Assembly: GCF_030490285.1 (NCBI RefSeq)
Contig: NZ_CP129884.1
Coordinates: 4,464,001 to 4,528,000, forward strand
Direction of reading: 5' to 3'
Source: Methylomonas montana
GTDB taxonomy: Bacteria; Pseudomonadota; Gammaproteobacteria; Methylococcales; Methylomonadaceae
DNA length: 64,000 bases
Shown here: in pieces, positions 27,944 through 36,376 of the stretch
Position numbering within the stretch: position 1 is the first letter of the stretch
How the letters are laid out: every line of letters starts with the position of its first letter
Program-made: the position numbers and the translations under genes
The notes under the pieces: model-generated
Told to the model about the DNA's origin: nothing
The model's input: only the letters and a program-made list of their open reading frames with translations
The model's database searches: none

Positions 27944-29644
27944 ATGCCCAGCATCAGATTATTGCTTTGTTTAATTTTGATTTTTATCGCCCACGGCAGT
28001 TTTGACTGGTTCATCAACCAGCCACAAGAAGCCGGCGTCGATGTACCGTCCGGAAAATTGAAGAGCCTGTCTTTCGCGCCGTTTCGGGAAGGCTTCAGTC
28101 CCCTGGAAGAAATATTTCCGTTACCCGAACATATCGACGAAGACCTGAAATTGCTAGCCGACAAAACCGAAAGCATACGCACTTACTCCAGCTTAGGCGG
28201 CTTGGAGCCTACCCCGGATTTGGCGCGCAAATACGGTTTGCAAATGATACAAGGCGCCTGGCTGGGTTATGGCCTTAAAGATAATCGCAAGGAAGTCGAT
28301 GCATTGATTAAATCGGCCAATGCCCATCCCGACGTGGTGAAGCGTGTGATCGTCGGCAACGAAGTGCTGTTGCGTGGGGAAATGGATGTGGATCGCTTGA
28401 TCGGTTATATCCGCGAGGTGAAACGCGCGGTGAAGCAACCGGTCTCTTATGCCGACGTCTGGTCGATGTACATGAAAAATCCCAAGCTGTTCAATGAAGT
28501 AGACTTCATCACTATCCACATTCTGCCGTATTGGGAAGACGAGCCGATTTCAGTGGATAACGCCTCGCAGCATCTGGAAAAAATCGTCAAGCAGGTAGAA
28601 GACGAAGCTCGCGGCATCGCGCCTGGCAAACCAATATTGATAGGCGAATCGGGCTGGCCAAGCGCCGGGCGGCAACGCGGTATGGCGACGCCCGGCGTGG
28701 TCAACGAAGCTAAGTTCATCCGCGGCATGATCCAGGTCGCTAACCGCCACGGTTTCGATTACAACATCGTCGAAGCTTTTAACCAGCCTTGGAAAAGCAA
28801 ACTGGAAGGCGTAGTTGGCGCCAATTGGGGCTTGCTCTCGGCGGATCGTCAACCGGTATTTCCATTAACGGGTCCGGTTACAGAAAACCCTAACTGGACT
28901 ATTCATTTCGCCATAGCAACGCTAATCTGGCTGCTGATAAGTGCTACTTATTATAAAAAGCTTGCACCTATGTCACTGGTCCGGGTGTTGACGTTTTTGA
29001 CATTAGCCCAAGTGTTCAGCGTTTGCCTGGTGACATTGGCGGACTTCCTCTGGTACACCAGTTATAGTTCGTGGCAAAGGCTTTATACCGCTCTGTTGGT
29101 TGTGGCAAATGCCGGCTTAGCTACCTTATTAATTCGCCGCAACTACCAAATGCTGGCCGAGCAACCGGGAAGTCGAGGCCTGGCCACCGGTTTAAGAACC
29201 GCTTACCTGCTGTTTATTCTATTGGCGCTGTATAAGACTTACGGCCTAACCATGAATGGCCGTTATTTGAGTTTCCCGGTTGAGCAATTCGCCATTCCGG
29301 CGTTCGGGGTAATCGGCTTGATAGCTTGCCAATATTTGAGTCAACACAAATTGAACGGCAGACTTTTGGCGTTTGACCAATTGGTCGGTTGGAAGCTGCA
29401 TGGCCGCTTAGATAAGGTTATAGCTTATGGTCTGAGCCTGAGCATTGTTGCGCTGATCTTGGGTGAAACCAAGGCCTTTATGGACGGCCGGGATTTCATT
29501 CAAGCGCATCCCGGTTTTTCGGACGGGCTGCCGTTTGCACTTAGTTACACGCTACATAATCAACAACTCTTGAGTTGGCTGGCCGGTTTACTGATATTGT
29601 CGTTACCTTTCTGGACTAACGGCGATCAGAAACAGCACGCTTAG
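27944..29644 (+). CDS. GH17 membrane glucanase/glucosyltransferase (NdvC-like)
   Basis: About 566 residues from ATG 27944; the frame is open from 27896 but 27944 places a signal-anchor helix at the N-terminus. The first 300 residues are a glycoside hydrolase family 17 barrel with the acid/base Glu in VIVGNEVLLRG and the nucleophile Glu in ILIGESGWPS. The C-terminal half has about eight transmembrane helices. The GH17-plus-membrane layout is that of NdvC-type proteins, which act in cyclic or linear beta-glucan synthesis. No family 2 glycosyltransferase partner is in the window. The stop is followed by a strong terminator. Confidence 0.85.
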   Translation: MPSIRLLLCLILIFIAHGSFDWFINQPQEAGVDVPSGKLKSLSFAPFREGFSPLEEIFPLPEHIDEDLKLLADKTESIRTYSSLGGLEPTPDLARKYGLQMIQGAWLGYGLKDNRKEVDALIKSANAHPDVVKRVIVGNEVLLRGEMDVDRLIGYIREVKRAVKQPVSYADVWSMYMKNPKLFNEVDFITIHILPYWEDEPISVDNASQHLEKIVKQVEDEARGIAPGKPILIGESGWPSAGRQRGMATPGVVNEAKFIRGMIQVANRHGFDYNIVEAFNQPWKSKLEGVVGANWGLLSADRQPVFPLTGPVTENPNWTIHFAIATLIWLLISATYYKKLAPMSLVRVLTFLTLAQVFSVCLVTLADFLWYTSYSSWQRLYTALLVVANAGLATLLIRRNYQMLAEQPGSRGLATGLRTAYLLFILLALYKTYGLTMNGRYLSFPVEQFAIPAFGVIGLIACQYLSQHKLNGRLLAFDQLVGWKLHGRLDKVIAYGLSLSIVALILGETKAFMDGRDFIQAHPGFSDGLPFALSYTLHNQQLLSWLAGLLILSLPFWTNGDQKQHA

Positions 29645-29656
29645 TCATTCCGTTAA

Positions 29657-29686
29657 CGGGTGTTGCGCCGCAACACCCGGTTTTTT
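29657..29686 (+). terminator. Intrinsic terminator after the GH17 gene
   Basis: Eleven-base stem CGGGTGTTGCG / CGCAACACCCG with a one-base loop in this register (or GC-rich tip opening), followed by GTTTTTT. It lies 12 bases after the stop codon. Confidence 0.85.
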
Positions 29687-29837
29687 CGGCGAAAAATATG
29701 CCTTCGATATTGAGCGACAGTTTGCGGCGCGTCAATTTGTCACATTTTCAAATGCAGTGTTGCCCAGTAAACTATATGCAACTCTTGTATATGCGCTCCC
29801 TCTCCTAAAGGGTAAAGAGTTTTAATATCCTTCCTCA

Positions 29838-29864
29838 ATGCGGCTTCGCGCCGCATCTTTTTTT
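29838..29864 (+). terminator. Terminator hairpin in the leader of the HEAGH-motif gene
   Basis: Seven-base perfect stem ATGCGGC / GCCGCAT with loop TTCGC, followed by C and eight T residues. It ends only about 16 bases before ATG 29881. It could end a short RNA transcribed from the 29690-29837 region or attenuate the downstream gene. Confidence 0.7.
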
Positions 29865-29880
29865 GGATGAGGTTGTCTCT

Positions 29881-30564
29881 ATGGAACGAAACTATTACTC
29901 AGCAACGTCAACATTCGTGCCTTCAAGCGAACTGGATTGGCGCACGGCTTTTCACGAAGCAGGCCATGCGGCGGCCATTCATCTGGGCAACCAACAAAAG
30001 CAACTACCTCCGGTATTTTTCGAAATTCATGTCAAGAGGCCGCTAAACGGTTATGCTGACTTCTTTGCGAAAGTCGTGGACGGCAATCTAATTCAAAATT
30101 TGCCTATTGCGGTTGTAGAAAGTTTTACCGACCTTGCCGATACCCAGCAGCATGCTTGCCAACGAGCCTACGAAGCCGATGTGGTCAATTTATTGGTTGG
30201 GCCCTTGGCCGAAGCAAAATACGTTTCGATTCGAGATGACGAAGTTTTTAATATTAATCTGATTAATTTTAATGCCTTGCACAACTATGGCGGCTATAGC
30301 GATCTGGAAAAGGCACTCAATTACCTAGAACATTTCATCGCTTCGGAGGTGCAACGCGATGAGAAAATCCAGGAACTGCTCCTTCAGGCTTTTAAATTTA
30401 TCGACAATCGTCGACATTGGAAATGCATCTTGAATTTGGCGCACTATATCTTGGATAGCCAGCAGGAAATTATCTCTTGCGATGAAGCCATCAGCATATT
30501 TGACCGTTGCCTGGCAGCCAACGCACCGTTTAGATCGAACCAGTATCCTTTTCTTTTCGGTTAG
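29881..30564 (+). CDS. Stand-alone M41-like zinc metallopeptidase domain protein
   Basis: 227 residues from ATG 29881 (the ATG at 29863 lies in the T-tract of the upstream hairpin, so it is unlikely). FHEAGHAAAIH near residue 24 is an HExxH-type zinc motif as in FtsH-type M41 peptidases. A candidate third ligand region is the acidic stretch in YSDLEKALNYLEHF. No AAA+ domain and no membrane segment are present, so the protein is a soluble orphan of the peptidase M41-like type. Such proteins are widely annotated as ATP-dependent Zn proteases or hypothetical. Activity is unproven. Confidence 0.65.
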   Translation: MERNYYSATSTFVPSSELDWRTAFHEAGHAAAIHLGNQQKQLPPVFFEIHVKRPLNGYADFFAKVVDGNLIQNLPIAVVESFTDLADTQQHACQRAYEADVVNLLVGPLAEAKYVSIRDDEVFNINLINFNALHNYGGYSDLEKALNYLEHFIASEVQRDEKIQELLLQAFKFIDNRRHWKCILNLAHYILDSQQEIISCDEAISIFDRCLAANAPFRSNQYPFLFG

Positions 30565-30651
30565 TATCGACCAAGCATTGCCGGCTAACTTGCCACGTTA
30601 GAGGGTTGCCCTGCCCGAACTTATGCGGGCGTAGCGAATCCGGCGTTTAAC

Positions 30652-31962
30652 TTACTCGACATATATTGTGCATTGATTGCGTCCATGCTGTTTGGATTGA
30701 TACAGCGCTTGGTCGGCCCGCACGAAAACATCGTCAAGCTGGTCGTCTTCCTTGAATTCACTAATACCGCAACTTAAGGTTAGATTGATATCTTCGCCGT
30801 TAGAATTGAATCCGCAGTTCTGGATCATTTTTCGGATGTTTTCAGCCATTTCCAAGGCCTGATGTTCTTGGGTATTCGGCATCAGCATCACAAACTCTTC
30901 GCCGCCGTAACGCGCCGCGAAATCGGTCTCCCGACAATTATTCAGCAACAATTGCCCGATCAAGGCCAATGTCTTATCCCCGGCCTTATGTCCGTAGTCA
31001 TCGTTGATGCGTTTGAAATAATCAATGTCCCAAATCACTAAGCTCAATGGCGCCCGGTAACGCTTCCAGCGACTCAGCTCCATTTCTGCCCGGCTGTTAT
31101 AGGCCAGACGATTCGGTAGACCGGTCAACGGATCGCATAAGGCCTTGTCGTGTTCAATCTTAAGCCTGGTTCGTAGACTTTCGGTTTCGGTTTCCAGATC
31201 CTGCAGCTTTTGCGTCATGAGATCTATTTTTCGTTGGACTTCTTGCTGCCGATCGTCTTCCATCTGCTTATGCTCAAGCAACTGCGCCAGCAAGCGGTCG
31301 AGATGTTCGCTGGTGTGAGTCTTTAAGATACTCAGCTCTTGCGCAGACTGTGTCGAGCTTTTGAGATTACCGACTTGCCGATGAATTTCGGTATTGAGCG
31401 TATCGCGATTGTCGATGGAAAGTTGATTGGCTTGACCGGCCATTTCCGCCTGCTGTCCGATCTCGTCCAACTGTTCGGTCAAGTCTTCCAAAAATACATC
31501 AATGCCTTTTTTTTCAGATACGCCGTAATCTTTGATATTCAGCAATAGGGTAATCGCCGAATCGATGACTTTTTTATACGCTTTCTCGCTGTGATTAGCC
31601 CTAAGCTTCTGCTTCAACATCGAAGTTTGCTGATGAAAACGTAGCGGCACCTCGACTTCTGCCAGCAACTCGTCGAGACGTCCCATCACATAGTCGTCTT
31701 GCAACGCAGTCGTGTCGCTTTCAGCTTCGTCCACATCCTGCTTGGTTTGCTTGGAAATGTGCAAAAGCGTTTTCGACACGGCTTGCAGCTCGTGACTTAA
31801 ATCCTGCAAGTTGGCGCCATTGCGCAATTTTGTGCCGATAGACAGCAGATGCGGCTCCAGCAATTTGTGACTGCCCTGACTAAAAATTAATAGCTGGATA
31901 ACCAGTTTGTATAAAAACTTTTCGTTATCGATCAGCGAAGAGTAGGGAGAGCTAGAAACCAT
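30652..31962 (-). CDS. GGDEF diguanylate cyclase (downstream paralogue)
   Basis: 436 residues. The N-terminal 250 residues are helical with coiled-coil character. The GGDEF domain follows with DPLTGLPNRLAYNSRAEME, then an intact active site GGEEF near residue 355. RETD lies five residues before GGEEF, the canonical RxxD inhibitory site. It should make cyclic di-GMP with product inhibition. No membrane helix or known sensor domain is seen. The ATG comes directly after the TAA of the paralogous gene upstream, with no base between, implying translational coupling. Confidence 0.93.
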   Translation of the reverse strand: MVSSSPYSSLIDNEKFLYKLVIQLLIFSQGSHKLLEPHLLSIGTKLRNGANLQDLSHELQAVSKTLLHISKQTKQDVDEAESDTTALQDDYVMGRLDELLAEVEVPLRFHQQTSMLKQKLRANHSEKAYKKVIDSAITLLLNIKDYGVSEKKGIDVFLEDLTEQLDEIGQQAEMAGQANQLSIDNRDTLNTEIHRQVGNLKSSTQSAQELSILKTHTSEHLDRLLAQLLEHKQMEDDRQQEVQRKIDLMTQKLQDLETETESLRTRLKIEHDKALCDPLTGLPNRLAYNSRAEMELSRWKRYRAPLSLVIWDIDYFKRINDDYGHKAGDKTLALIGQLLLNNCRETDFAARYGGEEFVMLMPNTQEHQALEMAENIRKMIQNCGFNSNGEDINLTLSCGISEFKEDDQLDDVFVRADQALYQSKQHGRNQCTIYVE

Positions 31963-33504
31963 TTACGCTAACCGTCCATTAACAACGAAGCAACGATTGC
32001 GGCCGGATTGTTTGGCCTTATACAGACCGGTGTCTGCTCTCTCAAAGAGCGATTCATTACTATCGCCATCCACAAACTGGCTGATTCCGCATGATAAAGT
32101 GATAAAAACGTTATTGCCATTGGCGTTGAAACTGCTTTTTTCCAAGGTTTTCCGTAATTTTTCGGCCACCAGCAGCGCAGCCTTGGCTTCGGTATCGGGC
32201 AGCAACATCACAAATTCCTCGCCGCCAATCCGGGCCACGAAATCGGTTACCCGACAATACGTAGATAATAATTTGGCGATAATTACCAGAGCCTTGTCGC
32301 CCGATTTATGTCCGTAGGTGTCGTTAATTTTCTTAAAAAGATCCACATCCCAGACCATCATCGTCAATGCTGTCTTGTTGCGTTTGCAACGCGCCATTTC
32401 AACGTTCAAGCGTTCCTCGAACGCCAGCCGATTGGGCAAGCCGGTCAGCGGGTCGCGGGTCGCGCGATGTTGAGCCAGATCCAGCCTTGAACGCAACTCG
32501 GTCGACTCCGATTCCATCTTCTTCAGCTTTTCGGTCAAGGCTTGCATTTCGCGCTGTACTTTGTCCCTTTCTTCTTGTTCTTGGAGATTATGGGTTTGAA
32601 TTTGCTGCGTGATGGTTGTCAAACGGCTGCTGACGATTTGCTTCAACGGCGCAAGTTGAGTGGCATTCTCGGACTTTTCCTGCAACTCCAGGATTTGCTC
32701 GGAAACCGAGCGATCCAGCAAATTGCGCTTTTTTAGGGTATTTTCGTTAGCGGTATTGACGCCGGTAGCCTTTATGCCCAATTCGGTCAATTGCTCGGTC
32801 AATTTCGACAAAAAGGCCGCCATCTCCTGCTGTTCCAATTCCAGATGTTTTTTTACCGCCAACAGCAGGGCTATCGTATCGTCAAAAATAGCGCCTAACG
32901 GTTGTCCGGTTTGCAAGCGGCCTTTGATTTGTTCAGCTTCCGCGGAAAAAACTCGCGGAATCTCAGCGTTGTCCAGCAAGCGAATCAATTGGATATTAAT
33001 CGCTTTGATGTCAATATCGGCAAGCTCCAGCCCAAAAGAGGTCGCTGTTGTCGGATTGATACCATCTATCAGTTCCAACAGCGCAACAAACAAGCCTTGA
33101 TTGCTATTGAATTGGCGGTTTTCGTATCTCCCCTTAACCTCATCGAACTGAGCTTGCAGGTGCGGGTATTGCCTGCCGAGGAATTCGAACAACAATGAAG
33201 CGTCAAGCTGTCCGGCTAAAGCAGACTCTTCCAACACCATCAACGCATTAGAAAATGCCGTCAGCTCTTTTTGCAACTGCTGGTTTTGCAATCCGCCTTT
33301 CAACAAATTGCGGATGCTGTTGAGGTAGGGATCGAGTTGCCGGTTTAAACCTTGAACAGCTAATGCAATACGCACAATGGTCTTGCATAACAACTCTTCG
33401 TTAGCGTGATATTGCTTTTCCGATTGTTCTTGGTCATCCAACAGCTTGAGGTATTTTTCCTTCCACCTCTCCGGACCGTCATCCTTGTTTTTAAAAAAAA
33501 CCAT
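31963..33504 (-). CDS. GGDEF diguanylate cyclase (upstream paralogue)
   Basis: 513 residues. A long helical N-terminal region (about 1-340), ending in a coiled coil, precedes a GGDEF domain with DPLTGLPNRLAFEER, active site GGEEF near residue 437, and RVTD as the RxxD inhibitory site. N- and C-terminal parts align along their length with the adjacent paralogue, including the opening segment (LVIQLLIFSQG in one, TIVRIALAVQG in the other), so the pair probably arose by tandem duplication. The extra 77 residues sit in the helical region. The sensory input is unknown. Confidence 0.93.
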   Translation of the reverse strand: MVFFKNKDDGPERWKEKYLKLLDDQEQSEKQYHANEELLCKTIVRIALAVQGLNRQLDPYLNSIRNLLKGGLQNQQLQKELTAFSNALMVLEESALAGQLDASLLFEFLGRQYPHLQAQFDEVKGRYENRQFNSNQGLFVALLELIDGINPTTATSFGLELADIDIKAINIQLIRLLDNAEIPRVFSAEAEQIKGRLQTGQPLGAIFDDTIALLLAVKKHLELEQQEMAAFLSKLTEQLTELGIKATGVNTANENTLKKRNLLDRSVSEQILELQEKSENATQLAPLKQIVSSRLTTITQQIQTHNLQEQEERDKVQREMQALTEKLKKMESESTELRSRLDLAQHRATRDPLTGLPNRLAFEERLNVEMARCKRNKTALTMMVWDVDLFKKINDTYGHKSGDKALVIIAKLLSTYCRVTDFVARIGGEEFVMLLPDTEAKAALLVAEKLRKTLEKSSFNANGNNVFITLSCGISQFVDGDSNESLFERADTGLYKAKQSGRNRCFVVNGRLA

Positions 33505-33631
33505 GAAACATGTCCTGATTCAGAAATATTTAACCGCTTGATTATAGACTATCGTTGAATTTGTGACATAGAGCCGATAATCAAGCGCTGACCGCCCACT
33601 TCCTTGTGAAACAGTCCGGACTGATAAGCTT

Positions 33632-34237
33632 CTATTTTTTTTGACTTTCCTGAACGATCAACTGGTTGACTACGGTCAGCATATTGGCCTGGGATTTGGC
33701 TGATTGCCCGGTGACCTTGTATTTGCCGTTAACGATCAGCGCGGGCACGCCGCTGATGCCGTAACGCGGTCCGGTCGACTCGGCTTGGCGCAGTTTGGCG
33801 TCGACTCCAAACGAGTTATAAGCGTTGCGGAAATCCTCATCCTTGACGCCATGATCGGCAAAAAATTTGGCCAGTTCGTCTTCGCTGACCAGTTTCTGTT
33901 TCTTGTTTTGAATCGCGTCGAACAGATCGGCATGCACCTTGTCCAAAACCCCCAGCGCTTCGGCGGTAAAATAAGCCTTGGCATGTTTGCCCCATAAATC
34001 GCTGAATACTGCCGGCTGACGGATGAATTCGACATTCGCCGGTTTGGTTTTCAGCCATTCCACCATGGCCGGTTCCAGACTGTAGCAATGGGGGCAGCCG
34101 TACCAGAAAAACTCGATCACTTCGATCTTGTCCGGATTTTGCACCGGCTGCGCCGGTGTTACTGCGTCATAACCGCCTTCCGCATTGACCAGCGCGGAAA
34201 AGCACAACAACCCTAAAAATGCGATTCGTTTCAACAT
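33632..34237 (-). CDS. dsbA: Thiol:disulfide interchange protein DsbA
   Basis: 201 residues from ATG 34237. A signal peptide (MLKRIAFLGLLCFSALVNA) is followed by a thioredoxin fold with active site CPHC (FFWYGCPHCYS near residue 48) and the cis-proline loop GVPAL. It introduces disulfides into periplasmic proteins. The longer frame to 34288 lacks a signal peptide at its N-terminus. The ATG overlaps the stop of the ccsB remnant (TGATG), evidence that dsbA was once translationally coupled to ccsB. Cytochrome c4 lies on the far side of the remnant. Confidence 0.93.
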   Translation of the reverse strand: MLKRIAFLGLLCFSALVNAEGGYDAVTPAQPVQNPDKIEVIEFFWYGCPHCYSLEPAMVEWLKTKPANVEFIRQPAVFSDLWGKHAKAYFTAEALGVLDKVHADLFDAIQNKKQKLVSEDELAKFFADHGVKDEDFRNAYNSFGVDAKLRQAESTGPRYGISGVPALIVNGKYKVTGQSAKSQANMLTVVNQLIVQESQKK

Positions 34238-34655
34238 CAAAGTTCTCCGTAAGAATGTAATCCTGATAAAAACCTGTTCACGTCCCAAAACGTAAACAAG
34301 ATGACAAAAAAGCTGGCCACTGCTCCCGCCAAGTCATCGGCTTGCCGCTCAAATCTTTAGTCAGCCTCATATGCGGCCGACCGCGTCATTTAACCAGACA
34401 AGCATACCTTGGATTCCTTAAAGGTAGGAGGACTATAACCACCCCAGCCCCCGGCTGCCCAAAGCGTCACCAATATAGTCGCCAACGTGAAAAAGGCAAA
34501 GCCCAACACAACGGCTTTGTACATCAAATCGTCCAGCAAGGACAGCTTCGGCAATCTGGTCTGAATAAAACACCGGGAATTGATGGTCTAGGCGCGGTAT
34601 TTCAACACAAATATCACGCCTATCATCGCCGCGCGCGAAAACGGCACACGACCGA
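34237..34655 (-). pseudogene. ccsB: ccsB (cytochrome c synthetase subunit) C-terminal pseudogene
   Basis: Read in three frames on the minus strand, this gives the CcsB C-terminus in order: LSLLDDLMYKAVVLGFAFFT, then LATILVTLWAAGGWGGY, then after a shift TFKES in place of the DPKETW region, WLN, HMRL, then the last helix ending VNRFLSGLHSYGEL and TGA 34239-34237. The end is an exact CcsB-type terminus and overlaps the dsbA ATG. At least two frameshifts and several stops (for example TAG after KYRA) make it non-functional. CcsB with ResB forms the system II haem ligation complex. Confidence 0.8.
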
Positions 34656-34675
34656 CACCTCCAGCAGATTGGCGG

Positions 34676-34850
34676 TGTCGCATGTTGTGATACAGGTAAT
34701 CACTGGCGGACAGCATCAGAAAACCAATAATGGTCAAAAACTAGGCGGAGAAATAAACATCGAACAGATCCAGTCCATTGAAAACCACAAACTAGAACAT
34801 TCCGAACTTAAGGAGAGCAAATTCAGCCGGGTCAGCTTACCGGTCACTGC
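34676..34850 (-). pseudogene. resB: resB fragment fused by deletion to the ccsB remnant
   Basis: On the minus strand the frame reads ALLKFGMF, a stop, FVVFNGLDLFDVYFSA, a stop, then FLTIIGFLMLSASDYLY. This matches the early ResB block, normally of the type IKFGPFWFEVFxxLGLYDVYxSxWF-LxxLxFLxLS. Two Trp codons have become stops. The remaining several hundred residues of ResB and the N-terminal half of CcsB are missing, so one deletion joins the two remnants. Confidence 0.68.
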
Positions 34851-34941
34851 GACACGAACAAAGAGGGAAGATTAGTCCTGGCGAGAAACCAGGACTAGGT
34901 CGGCTTCCGGCAGAACCGAGGCTCTGCCGGACGGACACAGA

Positions 34942-35619
34942 TTATTTCATGGTCGAGATATAGTAAGAAACCGCCTTAATGTCCTCGTCGGTCATTTTGG
35001 TGGCGATCATGTGCATCATGTTTTCGCGGTTATTGCTGCGTGCACCGGTTTTGAAATCGGTGAGACTCTTGATCAAGTAATCGGCATGCTGCGAATGTAA
35101 GGACGGGAACGAGGCCGGTTTGTTGCCTTCCGCATAAGGGCCATGACAAGCCACGCAAGCCGATACTTCGCGGCTCAGATTGCCGTTACGGTATAAATCG
35201 CTGCCTTGCGTGATTAAGGCGTCCAATTCCGCTTTTTCCTGTTCCGCGGTTTTGGCGGGCGCATCATCGTCATCGCTCGCCGGCAACTTCGGCGCTGGAT
35301 TGGTGGAAATCTTATTGCCGGCATAATAACTGGCAATTTCCTGAATGGTTTGATCGTCAAGACCTGCCGCTAACGGCGCCATCATCGGCGCCAATCGCGC
35401 ACCGCTTTTAAACGCCTGTAATTGCTTGATCAGATAGGTTTGATGCTGCCCGGCCAGCTTGGGGAAGCCCGGCATGGTGCTGTTACCGTCTTCGCCGTGG
35501 CAGCCCGCGCAACTGGCGGCTTTGGTTTTTCCGGCGCTGGCATTGCCCTGCGCATTTACTTGACCGGCGGCGGTTGCCAACAACAAAGAGATGGAAACAG
35601 TCAGCAATTTTTTTATCAT
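34942..35619 (-). CDS. Di-haem cytochrome c4
   Basis: 225 residues. A signal peptide (about 1-23) is followed by two cytochrome c domains, each with a CxxCH haem site (CAGCH near residue 37 and CVACH near residue 138), plus Met-containing sixth-ligand segments (LAPMMAPLAAG in the first half, NNRENMMHMIA in the second). An acidic linker of Asp residues joins the two. Cytochrome c4 is a periplasmic electron carrier to terminal oxidases. The c4-engB-dsbA neighbourhood is conserved in pseudomonads and relatives. The gene is intact although the adjacent resB-ccsB genes have decayed. Confidence 0.93.
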   Translation of the reverse strand: MIKKLLTVSISLLLATAAGQVNAQGNASAGKTKAASCAGCHGEDGNSTMPGFPKLAGQHQTYLIKQLQAFKSGARLAPMMAPLAAGLDDQTIQEIASYYAGNKISTNPAPKLPASDDDDAPAKTAEQEKAELDALITQGSDLYRNGNLSREVSACVACHGPYAEGNKPASFPSLHSQHADYLIKSLTDFKTGARSNNRENMMHMIATKMTDEDIKAVSYYISTMK

Positions 35620-35730
35620 TATGGGGCCCCTGTTCAGGAAGGTTGATCGACATAAAGCAAGCTGATGTCAGCCGCCAGACGCTATAATGGCCGGATTCTA
35701 ACCGATTTATAAACACTAAGCGAGACTGTG

Positions 35731-36327
35731 ATGAATCCCATCTACCACCAGGCCAAGTTCATCAACAGCGCCCCCAAACTCAAGGACGCACCGCCCGATC
35801 AAGGTATGGAGATCGCCTTCGCCGGCCGCTCCAATGCCGGCAAATCCAGCGCGATCAATACTCTGGTGCAACAAAACGCCCTAGCTCGCGTCAGTAAAAC
35901 GCCCGGCCGCACCCAATTACTGAACTTTTTTGAAATCGACGCTCAGCGCAAACTGGTCGATTTACCCGGTTACGGTTACGCCAAAGTCCCGGAAGCGATC
36001 AAAAAAGACTGGCGGCAAATGATGGAGAGTTACTTGCATGACCGCCAAGCCCTGTGCGGCATCGTCCAGGTCATGGACATCCGCCACCCGCTCACCGACT
36101 TTGACTGGCAAATGGTCGAGTGGTGCGAACATCGCCAACTGCCCTTGCATATTCTGCTGACCAAGGCCGATAAATTGAAGTTCGGCGCTGCGAAAAACAC
36201 GCTACTGCAAGTGCAAAGGGATTTAAGCCGCTCCAGCATCGTTGTGACGTTGCAGCTGTTTTCGGCTTTGAATAAAACCGGGATTGATGATATTCACCAG
36301 ATGCTGGACGAGTGGTTCAAATTTTAA
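35731..36327 (+). CDS. engB: Ribosome biogenesis GTP-binding protein EngB (YsxC/YihA)
   Basis: 198 residues from ATG 35731 (a GTG directly before it is a possible alternative at 35728). GTPase motifs: G1 GRSNAGKSS near residue 31, G3 DLPGYGYAKV near 75, G4 TKADKL near 148. The length fits EngB, an essential GTPase of 50S assembly. It is divergent from cytochrome c4. An IS element starts 49 bases after its stop, too far to disrupt it. Confidence 0.96.
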   Translation: MNPIYHQAKFINSAPKLKDAPPDQGMEIAFAGRSNAGKSSAINTLVQQNALARVSKTPGRTQLLNFFEIDAQRKLVDLPGYGYAKVPEAIKKDWRQMMESYLHDRQALCGIVQVMDIRHPLTDFDWQMVEWCEHRQLPLHILLTKADKLKFGAAKNTLLQVQRDLSRSSIVVTLQLFSALNKTGIDDIHQMLDEWFKF

Positions 36328-36376
36328 ACTGCAAGTTAGTTGATTGGACCATCCAAAAAGAGCACTTAAATTTAGG

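Noticed and set aside
34342-34875. 177-residue plus-strand frame
   Set aside because: It is the antisense shadow of the resB-ccsB remnant on the minus strand; the translation has no domain and the minus strand explains the sequence.
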